The notes under the pieces are model-generated. The model was not told the origin of the DNA, did not search any database, and was given only the letters and a program-made list of their open reading frames with translations. A program made the position numbers and the translations under genes. From Capitella teleta (lineage: Eukaryota > Annelida > Polychaeta > Capitellidae), in the NCBI GenBank assembly GCA_000328365.1, contig KB309773.1:30886-94885 (forward strand): a DNA stretch of 64,000 bases, in the 5' to 3' direction. Shown in pieces: positions 44,993-64,000 of the stretch (positions within the stretch are counted from its first letter, which is position 1; each line of letters begins with the position of its first letter).

Positions 44993-47900
44993 TGTCCAGA
45001 ATCAAATATAATTACGAGGATTACGGTTGGTACGTGTACCTCCACAATTATAAACATTCACAACATGCTGACATGCCACGCCCCTCCCTGCACCACACAG
45101 TATTCTAATATCCGAAATTCAACATAAATGATGCATTACATTATTCTTTATACTATAGCCATCGTCATGTATGCTCAATGAAAATATACAAGACGCGGAG
45201 TCAATGACCGCAATAAAGCCATCAACCCATAGATAATCGATCTGATACGTATTCTGAGAAATGCATGAAACTATTCCTGTGGTTTTCAGGTGGCAATCTG
45301 GTATCTGCAAAAGAAGTTGCTTTGGTGTTGCAATCTATGAGCGCGTAGGCGGAGGGTGGGTGCGAGGGTGATGAACGGATAACTGGGCCTATTGCGTCAC
45401 CTTTATGATCGCTTTATCTCGCGCGGAATGTGCAAGCTACTCACACTTCTATAGCAGGGCATAACTACTTGTAATCTGTGTTTACTCTAGTGCACGTTTT
45501 GTTTATATTTTGTACCGTGCATAGAAGCGTACACACCCTAGCGTTTTATAAACATGGATACGATTACAGCATTAGTATATCCACGGCAACCGTAATAGCA
45601 TAAACTAATGGTTACTTGGTAATTCGTCGATGGCAATGACGACGGGCTAAAATTTCTTTGGCATTCAGTTTTTGACGACACAAAAATCAGTGATGCAATC
45701 CATATAAACGTAGACAAACGCCACTGTTGCTGGGTAAATTGTGTTAATATTCTAATCAACCGCACTGACACCTGCTGCGCGTGCATTTTGTTACATGTTC
45801 ATCCTCGTGAACGGCAATCTACTTCGACCCTGGATTTAATTAACCATGACCGCCATTTATTAATTCTCTCTGCTGTGTCCTTCTGTCAAACTGCATGCAT
45901 TGCATCTTGATTGATTTTTACATTAATAATTGCACTTTTTTTTTCTCGTTGACTTTCAGGTCCGTTTTGTTTAAACTTTTTCGTTTCGTTGGATTCCTCC
46001 GCAGAGGGAACAATGAGCGCTGAGTGCACTTCAAAGGCAACAGGAGCCGCTTGTTTCCTATTCTCCGATTGTTCCTTTCACTCAGAAATAAGATATGAGG
46101 ATTGAATCGTGATTCGAATTGAGCCATCGTCCAATTAAGCTCCTTAAATCATAATTATCATGCGCTCATTTTAATTGCCATGGCTCAGATTACCTGTAAT
46201 AATCAGCGTTTGTAGTTTTTTTCCATCTGAAAAGGTAATTTTTATTGTTTTTTTTTTTATTGGTGTGAGATAGATATAATTGGTAATGTCGTGGAAGTTG
46301 GCTTTTAATTGTAACCTTCACTCCGCCTTCAGTAATCGTGGTCTAATTGTGGTCTACTCTGGATTGATTATCTGTTTGTCTCAATCCAGGGTGATTTTAT
46401 GCGTGCACTTATGAGGTATTATGGGGTATACGTGGATAGCTTCGGCCCCTAGCTGGATCTTAATTGCCGAAGTGCATGGGGCACAGATCCTGGTCAAGAC
46501 TAAGTTTATTGTGACCATCTCTCATCACGAAATATATTCTAAATAAAGAACCCCACGGGAGAGAGAAAGAGAGAAAAACGACATATATAGATTAAAAAAA
46601 AATTCTTTAAAAAAAGATGTATGAAAAAATAAAATAGATCCCACTGAAACTTAATTCAACCTTCGGTGGTATGAAGAGAGGTAACATTATCCCGACTAAT
46701 TAATGAATAATATAAAAACGCCGCACAATTACATCCCATTGTACATAGCATACGGGGAAGATTAATATTCCCAAATGAATGTATCATGAGCAAAATCGAC
46801 ATTTAGTGCATTCGCCCACCTATACCTGTATTGCCCACGGCGATTTCTTTCCTTCGCTGTTTCCTGATTAAACAATTGATTGGATAAAAACAAAATGTCA
46901 TAACCTGCCTAGCGTTGGCCTTGTAAGTAGTTGTGAAGTGGTGCTCTCCTTGCATCTGTTTAGACGCCACACAGAAATTAAGTGACGCGTTTGAATCTCT
47001 CTCTGACTGACGGCTGACATTTGCCTTGTGTGCGACCCTGGATGTTTTTAGCATTTGATCGCTTTCGTATTAATTATAAGTGATAAATTGATTCTTTAAA
47101 TTACTTGTTTGTCTTTCCATACATGAGGGTCACGCTGATTCTTAAGTGGTCATCGATATACACGTATTAAAGGTTTATTATTATTTAATCGAATCTTTGG
47201 GAAATAAACCATATGTGGACTAAACAAATTGATAAAACCAAACTGATAAACTCACTTATTGTATCATGCATCTATAATTATACTTGCAATAAATGTAAAT
47301 AGACAGCCATTGTCTCCAATTCTTATCTGATAAAAAAAGTTCCCCAAAAACTTGACGAGCTCATGCATACACTGACCTATGTTATGTCATCATGGTAGAA
47401 GGGACATTGGTCAACCAATGGTATAATTACGTAAGAGCAAATACACAGCAACTGCAGATTAACCAACCGGACCATGCATAGGACCCCGTTGTATCAATTT
47501 GCGGTGACGAATACGACCAAGTTTGCTCTCGCACTTCAAGGGTCCTCAGCGATAATCAACGAGTGAGCATTCTTCGCCTGCGTCCAACGGATTATCAGCA
47601 CCATACGAGGTCATTGAGGTCACCGAGGGCATTGAGTTCACGGTGTTTCCTGACAACACACAGCAGCGCCACGGCTTCCAACTCACAGAATTCTATTTAG
47701 GTGTGAGTCAACAAATCGGTCTGCAATATGGTCTCTGGTTGGTTAAATATATATGTCTATAACTGGTCAACAACTCAGCAACTGTTTGGTCAATGTTTTC
47801 AACAGGTGAACAGATGAGCTGAGACTCACAATGTTTACAGGTACAATATTTCATTTGATAAGAAGATAATTTACAGCGATAACAATGTCAAAAACTGGGC

Positions 47901-49796
47901 ATTTATATGGAAAAAGAAATAGGTGACTTGCTTGTGTAATATTCAGACCTCGTCATCGATGTTTAGACGATGACGACTCACTCTTACGACGTCATTCAGT
48001 CCGACCTAACATCGGCGAAGGGCTTCAAGCTGGAAAACAAACACGCGGGGGTGAGATGGCAAACATTCGGGAACAATCTGTCATTACTTTGTTCCTGTTA
48101 TTAGCTTAAATGGACGCGGAAGCTGGTGGTCGACCAAGGGATACAATTCGATAATAAGAGGGACATTTTGAAGCGTTTTGTTTTGCACGTGCTCTGCTGT
48201 GGATTTTCTGGCCTTGGGGGCAAAGTGTTGATGACGTCACGGCACAAGAAATCGATAAAACGCACTCGTTGTTTCTTTGCTTGATTGAGTTGCTGCAAAG
48301 GTCATTGACCTGATAGCGTAGTGGGTTACTAAGCTTAATTGCAATTAATATTATCATGACTGTGTTGTGTTCCTTTGTGGGTATCCCCCCCCCCAAAAAA
48401 AAAAAAAAAAAAAAAAAAACAACACCAACAACAACCGCACATTCAACTCTTTGAAGAAGAGAGGAATATAATGAAACATATAAAATATAAAAATACCGAA
48501 AGCATTATACGCGGATACCTCCATGTGTAATATAGCTATGCCTGAGTCATGATTTCGGCTGCAACGTTCAATTCTGTCGTGTTCATTCGCAGCCAAATGA
48601 TGAAAATACCGCAAACAACAAAAATTAATAATATGACAGAAGTGAAAAACAAAACCAAAATGTCAAGCGATTCAAGATAAAACCCGGATATTTCTGAACC
48701 AAAATGAACTTTTTCAGTCAGTGAATATAAAATGATTGCGAAATATGTTTACTCAACCAAGAAAGTCATAGTGGAAGGTATTACTCACAACATGTGCACC
48801 CTTTTAAGTGCATTTGTTACTTTCATTCACAGTTTATTTCAGTGAAGATTTTATCCCCTTCTCAATCTGGTTATGAAGGTCACTGCGAGAGTTACGGCTC
48901 TGTTCAGTTGTCAATGTTTGTGTTTATTATTACTTATAAGTCATAATATATTACTGCTCATATATTAAGTTTTGCGTTGAATCGTTGTCATATATAGCGA
49001 TGTGTTATGATGCTTATGTAATAACTTTTCGTACGCGCGAATTTTGCAATCATTTAAGTAAATAATTATCTAATTTGATTTATGATTGATTGATTATTTT
49101 CGGTTCCCAATTGATTAATATTCAATGACCTGCTCTGATCTGCGGCTCCCTGCTCTCTGAGCTAACCTTCGGGTGCTGAAATCACTTCGTTGTATCGGTT
49201 TCGAGTGCCATAATTTACACCTCACGGTAGCGTCTTTTGCCCTGAGCCCCAAATACGCACGTAAAGGTCCCTCTGACCTCCGTGACCTCCGTGCCTTCGT
49301 GACCTTGGTGAGCTGCAAGATAACTTTGATGCACGTTCGACCGAGCGGCACACGTCACGGTTGAGAGAAAAGTTGTGGGTGTCTTTTACGCATCATGATT
49401 TATAAATTATGTTAATTATCTTGATTTGAATTATAATGTTTGGGAATGCGCTGTCTTGCATTTTATAAAAACAATTTTTTTTTTTCGAATTTACGTAGGA
49501 AGAGGATTGCATTTCATGTACAGCATAAAACTGCTTATACACACGTACAAATTGTACGTTATCCGGCAAGGTATTCAACAGTGAGCCGTAATGATGTGCG
49601 CAGAAATATTTTTGTGATTGAATAGATTGAACTAATTACACGATTCGCCCGTACATAATAACTCCATTCTATAATTAACCTTGCATTATTTGGATTTAAC
49701 ATTAATTGCTTCGCTTTAATTGTCACGTTTCATCCAAATACGAGGTCTTAATTTACAATTCTTATAAGGTACACTTTAAGGTGGGACTTATATTGA

Positions 49797-49858
49797 AAAA
49801 AAAAAAAAAAACACAACAAAAAAAAAAACAAAAAACAAAACAAAAAAAACCCCACCAA

Positions 49859-49897
<39 letters not shown>

Positions 49898-49906
49898 ACA
49901 AACAAA
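49797..49906. repeat. A-rich tract and (ACA)n microsatellite
   Basis: A-runs with scattered C, then about 14 ACA units. Gln- and Thr-rich frames over it are artefacts. Confidence 0.95.
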
Positions 49907-51828
49907 TCAGCGATACTGCCTGGCTGGCATTTCGCTGGATTATTTCATTTGGTCGGTTTATCGGCGGTAATGTTTTCACCGATAACCAAGAATTAACGAT
50001 TCGAACCTCCTTCCAAAAACTGAATATAAGGCCTCCTGAATATTTTTAATGGTCCATCAATATGAATGTTGTTTTACCATGCTGGGCAGTCATTGTTCTG
50101 GGACATATAATTATAGCATAAGAATGCTATCTGCATGGTCAGTTGAGCCATTTCCTAAATATCAACTATAAATGTTATTCTGGGTACTGTAACTGTTCCA
50201 TTTAAAGGCTAATGCATAGTTATTTCAATCGAGTTAATTTATGAATCCAAGTTTGTTCACCTGCTGTTTGTTGTTGACAGTTGCTATGTTATCCTGGATG
50301 TCACTTGTGTCACAGGGCAGCAGCCGAGAAATACGCATGCGCACTTCATCCTGTTCTTCGGAATCATTTTTGGGTGAGTTCAGGTGAACTGCTTTGCATG
50401 ACAACCTTCCGCACCCAATGCCCAATATACCTGGCTTATATTCCGCACAATCAGCAATTATCACACCTTGGAATGTGAGAAGCGAACTATTTTCAAATGC
50501 GATGGGAAATCCTCAAATCAAAATCAAGCTTCTTTTTTTGTTGTGATTTTGCAAATTAGTAATTGGAATAGATTTCGTGTTCTCTGCCACAAAGCAATGT
50601 CGGGAGTGCCATTTGGACAAGCAAACATTTCAGGCATCATCAGTGCTCTCAGTCTAAGCTTATGGGGGTGGACAAGGGTCAACTCCAGCCCGCCCACGGC
50701 CGAGCAGGTTCGTACCCAGGCACGGGGCACCCACCCCGTTTTCTACAATTGAAATATCATTGAGGTTTTGGCATTTTGTGGGATTGCATAATAATTGCGA
50801 TTCTTAATAATGATATATTTGTTTTCAAAATGGCATCAGCGTAACGACTCTAAATAGATGGAAATGCAGCGCATATACTGTTCAATGGGTACGAGTCAAG
50901 GATTTTTATTCAACAAAAACAATAATGAGAAAGTGAAAGTGAAAGTGTAACGCGTGCGCCGATGACATCATAATTAACGAAAAATGGACAAAATGAAAAT
51001 ATGAAAAAAAAAAAAAAACAAAAAAAAAAACAAGAAAGCAAAATTGCCTTAGGGCGGCCATCGTTAATCAAGTGATTGATAAAATTGATTGAACCACCTT
51101 AAAGCTGCTGACTGCAAAGCAGCAGGTGCCGTTCGCCCCCACAAGCCTAATGGGTGCCTCGAAGGCAGATGAAACGACTCCATTTATCGTGGAATGAATT
51201 AAAACATACAAAATTTAATAAAATAAAAAGTACGTACAACACGAAAAATATAAGAAAATAACGCTAAACTTATGAATATGCATTAAAATTGCAGTTATAA
51301 ATATTCATAACGCCACGTGACCCATCAGCAGTTCCTGACCAGAGCAAAATGACCACAATATAACGATACAACGCATGCAGAAAATAGCTACACCCAGATC
51401 CAGAAGATGTGTACTTGTATAATGCATTCACATAAATTATGCAAATAAGCCTTATAACAAACTAGTGAGCGCAGTATAAAAAATAGTCATAAAATATATT
51501 TTTTCTTAAAGGTCAACTTCCATTTTCATGGAAAATGTGAGAAAAATAATCTATAGGCCTGTCTGTATCTTGATTATAATATATATTTACATAATTTTGG
51601 TTAATCACATGAAACAAAATAAGACGATTGTACATTTTAATTATACATAATGCCAAGAAAAAATAATGATTGTACATACTACAACAAGTATAATGCCGAT
51701 GTTCACATACAAACGAAAACAAAACGGTGAAGAAATTGTTCGATAGAGTTCTTTTGTTTTTTCCGCGGATAACATGTTCACGCCCACTGCAGGCGTGTTC
51801 AGATCCGAGAAACGTTTCACAAACGTTA

Positions 51829-57633
<5,805 letters not shown>

Positions 57634-57720
57634 GCACTGGGCCATGCGTCTAGTAGTAGTCCTGTTCAGGAGTGTGAATGAGAAGTGATGAGAAGCGAGT
57701 GAGTAACAAGCCTCGATCAT

Positions 57721-57790
57721 ATCGCCTCATAAAGCGACTTGTGCGGCCGGCGAGCATTCACGCCGCGCGCTCATTGGTTGAGAGAATGCG
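57721..57790 (-). promoter_or_regulatory. KLF5 proximal promoter
   Basis: A minus-strand CCAAT box (ATTGG at 57773-57777 on the plus strand) sits about 55 bp upstream of the first in-frame ATG, in a GC-richer stretch (CGCCGCGCGC, GCGGCCGGCG). No TATA box is evident. Confidence 0.4.
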
Positions 57791-59204
57791 ATGAATATTC
57801 ATGAGCACTTCATTCATAAACTCTTTGGCGTTTTTTTCTCGCGCTCTTGTTATGAATGGAAGGACCTTCAAATATAGATATCTAAAGCATGCACCCGTTT
57901 GTTATCGCTGTGTATCGATGACCTGTTGAATGAGTTGTATGTGTCTTTTGAAAATACGCTCGCTGTCGAACGTAACTCGATATTTGTGCTATCATGATAT
58001 GAGTAAGCCAAATACTAGTGCCCTAAATAGGTAGCCAAAAAACGCACGCTGACGCTGCAAGTTTTAGATAACCCATATAAATACGATTTTAGTAATAAAC
58101 AGGTGATGATACTTTTGGGTTGAAATTATTAAAACTAGGCATCATAATATTCTACTGACTAAAATCATTCTTGTGACTTACCCCAGCATTGAGTAACGCA
58201 CGAGTAATTCGAGATGGCCAACAGCCAACGTACAGTACTGAGATACTGCGACACAATGAAGGCCTAATAGGGTCGATCAAACACAGGGTGCTTGTCATGT
58301 CAACTTGTCAAGTACTCCAGCCTGCTTCCCCCATTGGCTATTCTCTTATAAACTTATATATATCCCAAAAATGAAAATGTGAGATTCTCTTCAGTTGGAG
58401 TCTTCGCTCTCAGATTCAAGATTTCTGAAGTAATGAAAGCGAATGATAACCCTCGGCGTATGAGGGCCTCTCAATAACATTGATTAGATAGAGCGAAGTC
58501 ATCAGTGAACTCATAATGATAATTTGATTAATTGGTTATTATCATTGGCGAGACGATCACTTAGGTCTTAGGCTAATCAATGAGTATTTGAAAACCAAGT
58601 GTTAATATTGGAGCTAATCCATGAATGATTGTGTACTTGTTGCTGCCCGGGATATCCGATGTCCCCCGCCCCCGCCCCCCATCCTGTCTTCTCAGGTTGC
58701 ACTCTCCGCTCCTTACTTCCGGTGCTCGCGTCCTGCTGTTCGTGTTCCTCTTGTTCTTGTTAATTCTGTTCCATTTATTCTTTGATCCTAATCATTTCCT
58801 TATAAATTCCTTAGTTCCCATTCCAATTCTCCTGGTCATGTTTCTCTTCGTTCCCCTGTTACCCATAACCGGTTCCTGGGTTATTCATTGATCCCTGTTC
58901 CCCTTGTTCCGGATCTCCGTTTATACCAATCCTGTTCTCCATGCCTACTTGGTTCTCCCACTCACCATGCAAATACCAGTTATTATATATAATTATTCAC
59001 AAACTGCATATGTACATAATTGTATCAATTGATAAAACACAAGTTTGCTGCATGTGCAGTAAGCAAATGTCTTTCACGCTCTGATGAAGTGGAATGGTCT
59101 TCCAGGAATCTCAACCAGCGATATAGTTCCGTGATAGAAAACGCAAAACATTAGCTCATCGCAACTTCTGCATTTCTCAGATTCAACGGCGTGCGACGGG
59201 ATTA

Positions 59205-59573
59205 TCATAACGCATTTTCGATTCGCTTCGAAAAACAACGTTCGCTTCAGTCGACTGCCTCGACTTCAATGCCTAAAATAGCCCAAATGACGGCACAACC
59301 CTCGGTCCGCGGGGCAAACTCACTGTGTTTCACACATTGTGATAGTCTGTCTGGTGGATCTGTAATTCATAACGCTCATAACGTCCATAACGCTAATCAG
59401 GACGTCTCACTGTCACTATTGTGTCACCGACCAAGGCAACTTTAACCACTCAGTACCTTTACTCTGGGTGGCCTTGGAAGCACGTTAATATTCATAACGT
59501 ACATTACTATGAAAAGGAAAGTGCGTTATGATATTTATGAAATACGGATCTCTGCCGCAACATCATAACGCAC
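59205..59573. promoter_or_regulatory. Cluster of seven TCATAACG/CGTTATGA motifs
   Basis: Copies are at 59205, three head-to-tail at 59368-59394 (9-bp spacing), 59492, 59521 and 59562. The last two, GTGCGTTATGAT and ATCATAACGCAC, form a perfect 12-bp inverted repeat 29 bp apart. Confidence 0.6.
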
Positions 59574-60045
59574 CGATCGATAGCACACAAAGCCACCAAG
59601 CATTAAGCATCAGAGTAAATGAGTAACAATTGTGGTTCAATAAGTTGTGATATTTTTCCCACCAGCACGTGATGCTAAGCATTTAAAGTCAAGCGGAACG
59701 ATTGCAAGACATTTTCCTCAAAATTCGCCAACGTTGATTTATTGTAACATCCGTAGTTGAAACTGATATTTGACCACACGATGTATATTCAGCGTACAAT
59801 GTAACTCATATATTTGATATACTTGATTGATGGGGTGGATGACCCGACCCTCTTCAAATGACATCGATACACCGGAAGTCACTGAGGTATGACGCGAATG
59901 AACGTTATCAGCCGAGATTAATCTATTGTTCTAACTATGACCTCATTTCATTTGCAGTCTTGTATTTTTCCATATACAGAGTGGCGCTTAAAATTTTCAA
60001 GGAACTTAGAGACTAAGAAGGCCAATTCAAATCAGAGCAGAGTTG

Positions 60046-60059
60046 GCGCCGCCTGGTGG
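60046..60059 (-). promoter_or_regulatory. CTCF-like motif
   Basis: The minus strand reads CCACCAGGCGGCGC, close to CCASYAGRKGGCRS with one mismatch. It is upstream of KLF5. Confidence 0.5.
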
Positions 60060-60890
60060 TCATCAGCCGAGTTTCGCCTAACGTTCTATAAGAGATCGTA
60101 GTATCACTTCGTTTTATGTTCAATGTATGCTTAATAGTCAGATCGTGCCTAAAATGTAACTAGTACATTCTGTAGTGTATTTGAAATCCATCTCTCCTGC
60201 ATTTCGCAGTAAAGCGGATCATCACACGTGGTTCCATTGTAAACAGAGCCATCAGTGAAGAGTGAATTAAGCTCAGAGGTAGGAAAAGAAGTTTTAGTTC
60301 AGGCTTCTCTCCCTGTGTCTCTCCCTGTATGAGTGGCGCCACTGGTATCTTTGGGAATTGGAATATTTATTCGTTTTGCAGATTGAATTTTTGATTCAAC
60401 CATATTGGATTGCACAAAGCGATTAAATATTTCTGTGTTGAACCAGGCGTTTTAATTTATTATCATTTTTTATTTTTTTTTTTTTTTTTTTTTTTGTCGA
60501 GCTAATTTAGTTTCCACATTTATTTATCAAATTACTTGTGTAATCCTTTTAATCGTCATATGATTATTAGTTATTAAATCGGTGAAGATTCTGGTTGTGT
60601 TTTTGCCCTGACCTAGTTAAGAGACCATACTTTGGTTTGTATTTACGAGAGAACCCAACCGTTGACCTAAAACCACAAGATGGCAACTTCAACACTCTGT
60701 TTTCGGAGTTATGCTTCGTCGAGGTGATTAATTACCTCGCAACGGTATTATCATTGACAGCTGGAGTTATTAAGATAAGCTTATGATGGACATATTGAGT
60801 TATTAAGATAAGATAATTTAGATAAGCGATCAGATCATTTTATTTCGGGCTTACAAAGACGGCAGATGATGAAGAAAATTAAAAATACAA

Positions 60891-60956
60891 AACAGATAGA
60901 GAAAGAGAGAAAAATACAAAACAAGGAGAGAAAGAGAGAGAGAGAAGAGAGAGATC
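60891..60956 (+). repeat. (GA)-rich tract
   Basis: Imperfect GAGA/AAAATACAAAAC repeats ending in a run of GA units. Confidence 0.85.
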
Positions 60957-61841
60957 ATAATTAACACAATAGCGACACCAAATCAATCATTTGGAACACC
61001 TTTAGCCAGTTCTGAGCGCCAACCTGAATCTTGTGATATATGGGGAAAGTACGGGAAACTGTGCTCGAAACTAACATGACGTCGAGATGGAATGTGAAAG
61101 AAACGGATAAAAACATTTGAAAGAAAATTGGATGAAATCTCGTTGAAATCGCAACGAAAGCCACGATGTAAAGACGAGAAAAGACTTTGAATTCCGTCCA
61201 ATACTGCCTGCTATTCGCGATCGCATCGTGAAGACTGATTGCAAACAGAGATGGTTCCTTACTCAAAATCAGATCATGAGTTATTAGTACCCTGGGGCAG
61301 TCGTGTGTTGATACTGTTAAGTGTTAACCCTAGTATACTTAGGTTCCCCAAAACACGGCCTTAATAATTAGGCTAATCTCTGTTTGGAGCTATTTTAAGT
61401 ACATATATATACTCAAGGATCTTATTATAGAATATTTGTATCCTATAGAGTACATAGTTCTCAAGTGTATTCTCATCATTCTCATACAGTACACGATTTT
61501 AAATTGATTTCTTTCACTCATCTATTAAATCACAGTGAAAATACTTCGGGGCATTAAACTTCCTGGTAAGATGGTGCTAATAATGATGTTGACTGAAGTG
61601 ACGACATCCATGCGAGTGGTTAACTTGTAAGCATTCAGACTTCTTAATTCGCCCTGTGAAACATTTGAGGGTTTCCTGATGCGAGATATCCAGAAGCTAT
61701 CCGAAGCGTGGAATTGATCAAATTTATCCACAATCTGCTAAATCGGATAAAATGCGTCTATCATAAGACGCACTGGCCATAGAAGAAGCAGGATCTACCA
61801 CGGATCGACGTCGTTCTGGATGCCGAAGGAGGGATACCGAT

Positions 61842-62860
61842 ATGACCGACACATCCGGTGAGACCACTGCATGTACGGCAGGGAAGGAATGCGACCGAGC
61901 AACATATAAACAGACAAAAAGCTCGAAAACGGCTGAGACAGGGGTGATAGGAAGCTCATTAGAAATACCAGAATGCTTATTTGAATCATGTGACCGGTCG
62001 GAGTTGAAGCCAGCTTTAAGGGGAACATTTTGTTTAATGCCAAGGCGCGACAAAGAGCTCAGGTGAGACGGTTCAGAGGAATTGCGCCGAAGAATCCTGG
62101 CACGCGTGATTGGTGCGTGAGTTTAGAGGCCTGGGAATATCTGAATTGTGAACATTTCGATTTTGACCCCTGGTCGATTGTTCCGAAAATCAAACCATTT
62201 CAATATGATTTAGTTTATTGGTCTTCTGACTCATGTCGTAATTGTGGGTGCGAGAGTTTCTTGCATCAATTTGTTGGCGGATCCAAAGAAGAGCATTTCT
62301 TTTGCCCTAAGCATGTACTGTGCTCGTCATTATCCAGTGTTGTTTAGGGTATTGTATTTCGGTATATAATTATACCAAAGATATCGGTCTAATTCAACTC
62401 CTCATAGGAACACAGGTAGAGCTGTATTATTGCTTAATGCTACTAGTTTATTTATAGCGCACTTCTACCAATGCATGTATCACCATCAAAGCCTCATCTG
62501 AGGTATCAACACTGTTCCTCTATACATGCATTGGCTTTGCTGTAATGAAAATTACATGGAATTCTAATTGGTTAACACAGGAGTTGTACTAGAGTTCTGC
62601 ATAAAAATATAGCATTTTGATAGCTCGATCAAAAAGCTATTTAAATGTATAATTTCGCAACATATTTCGGCATCTGGTACAACTGCTATTTCATTAAAAT
62701 ATCACTATATATGCATATGCATGCATATAATTTATGTGACAAAATATTGACTGTACCCACATATTTATGCATATGTACACGTGGGTAATTATTTAATTTT
62801 GATTTGATATTTTTTTGCAGTTTTCAACCCTCATATGATGCTGCAAAACCGAAGAGCTAA
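61842..62860 (+). CDS. Possible small gene: last two exons, product unknown
   Basis: The first exon, 61842-62062, starts at an ATG (MTDTSGETTACTAGKECDRA) and ends at AG/GTGAGA, a near-perfect donor. The second, 62821-62860, follows TTTTTTTGCAG, keeps phase and adds SFQPSYDAAKPKS before a TAA. AATAAA follows 28 nt after the stop. The model gives 86 residues, hydrophilic, with no signal peptide or membrane segment. The frame is open upstream to a TAA near 61770, so there may be earlier exons. A minus-strand frame (61724-62053) also spans it, but with no splice sites. I recognise no family. Confidence 0.4.
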
Positions 62861-62887
62861 AAGTAGAACATGATGCTCCTTCTGGAA

Positions 62888-62893
62888 AATAAA
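62888..62893 (+). terminator. Poly(A) signal AATAAA for the candidate gene
   Basis: AATAAA 28 nt after the TAA of the candidate terminal exon. Confidence 0.4.
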
Positions 62894-62960
62894 CTATTGA
62901 ACCCGGTATTTTTTTGGCCGAAACGCAATATCACACAATAACAGGTGACGGAACACGTGG

Positions 62961-64000
<1,040 letters not shown>

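Larger units (their letters stand above)
57791..61841. other. KLF5 upstream region
   Basis: No recognisable gene. A pyrimidine-rich stretch (58650-58930) rich in TTCC makes a hydrophobic frame that I reject as coding. The stretch also holds the CGTTATGA cluster, a strong CTCF-like site and GA-rich repeats (60891-60956). Confidence 0.6.

Noticed and set aside
58625-58891. 88-codon hydrophobic frame upstream of KLF5
   Set aside because: It comes from a pyrimidine-rich, TTCC-rich stretch; composition explains the Leu/Phe content.
60623-60725. Exon-like plus-strand frame (KRPYFGLYLRENPTVDLKPQ) after CCCTGACCTAG, ending GAG/GTGATT
   Set aside because: It looks like an exon, but its phase does not match the candidate exon at 61842 and no family is recognised.
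60961-61266. 101-codon minus-strand frame, hydrophobic
   Set aside because: No family resemblance, no promoter, no splice or poly(A) context.
61724-62053. 109-codon minus-strand frame
   Set aside because: It is the reverse strand of the plus-strand candidate exon, without splice signals of its own.
62821-62874. QNRRAKSR reading that recalls the end of a homeodomain
   Set aside because: The residues before it (MMLQNRRAK) lack the invariant WF of helix 3 and no homeodomain exon lies upstream. Another frame of the same exon fits the candidate gene better.

Overview
The window is nuclear DNA of a bilaterian animal, most likely a marine invertebrate. It is AT-rich, with multi-exon genes, GT-AG introns, many simple repeats, a 5'-truncated LINE and a tRNA-derived SINE. 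No species can be named from the sequence. Three genes were rebuilt exon by exon from splice sites, reading phase and remembered family sequence. (1) A TBC1D1/TBC1D4 (AS160-type) Rab GTPase-activating protein on the minus strand, 15 coding exons, 3081-18913, about 1241 residues, with every exon junction in phase. (2) A UCHL1/UCHL3-type ubiquitin C-terminal hydrolase on the plus strand, 21733-31584, 222-223 residues, with catalytic Cys, His and Asp in place. It includes a 12-nt microexon and a duplicated pair of alternative exons. (3) A KLF5-type Kruppel-like factor on the minus strand, 51829-57633, with three C2H2 fingers and one apparent frame break in its large exon 2.

Layout: 1-2116 holds a nearly identical 845-bp direct repeat (1271-bp period) downstream of the TBC1D gene. 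TBC1D fills 3-19 kb; its two large 5' introns carry G-runs, a polypurine block and microsatellites. 18.9-21.7 kb is the head-to-head spacer between TBC1D (minus) and UCHL (plus) and contains a LINE 3' end. UCHL occupies 21.7-32.1 kb, with a 6.7-kb intron holding a 214-bp assembly gap. About 20 kb without a convincing gene (32.1-51.8 kb) then separates UCHL from the 3' end of KLF5. That stretch carries a 28-bp minisatellite, tandem CACGTG boxes, two diverged local duplications (one with NRF1-like palindromes), a SINE and CTCF-like motifs. KLF5 covers 51.8-57.7 kb. Beyond it, 57.7-64 kb has a cluster of a recurring CGTTATGA/TCATAACG motif and the last two exons of a possible small plus-strand gene (61842-62893).

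The gene set matters as a group. From memory, human 13q22 carries KLF5/KLF12, TBC1D4 and UCHL3, and 4p14-p13 carries TBC1D1, KLF3 and UCHL1. The window therefore looks like an unduplicated version of a linkage that became two paralogous regions in vertebrates. The best candidates for something new are the alternative exon pair in the hydrolase gene, with complementary intronic motifs around the second exon, and the recurring CGTTATGA motif. All assignments rest on reading the sequence and remembered family sequences; no search was run.
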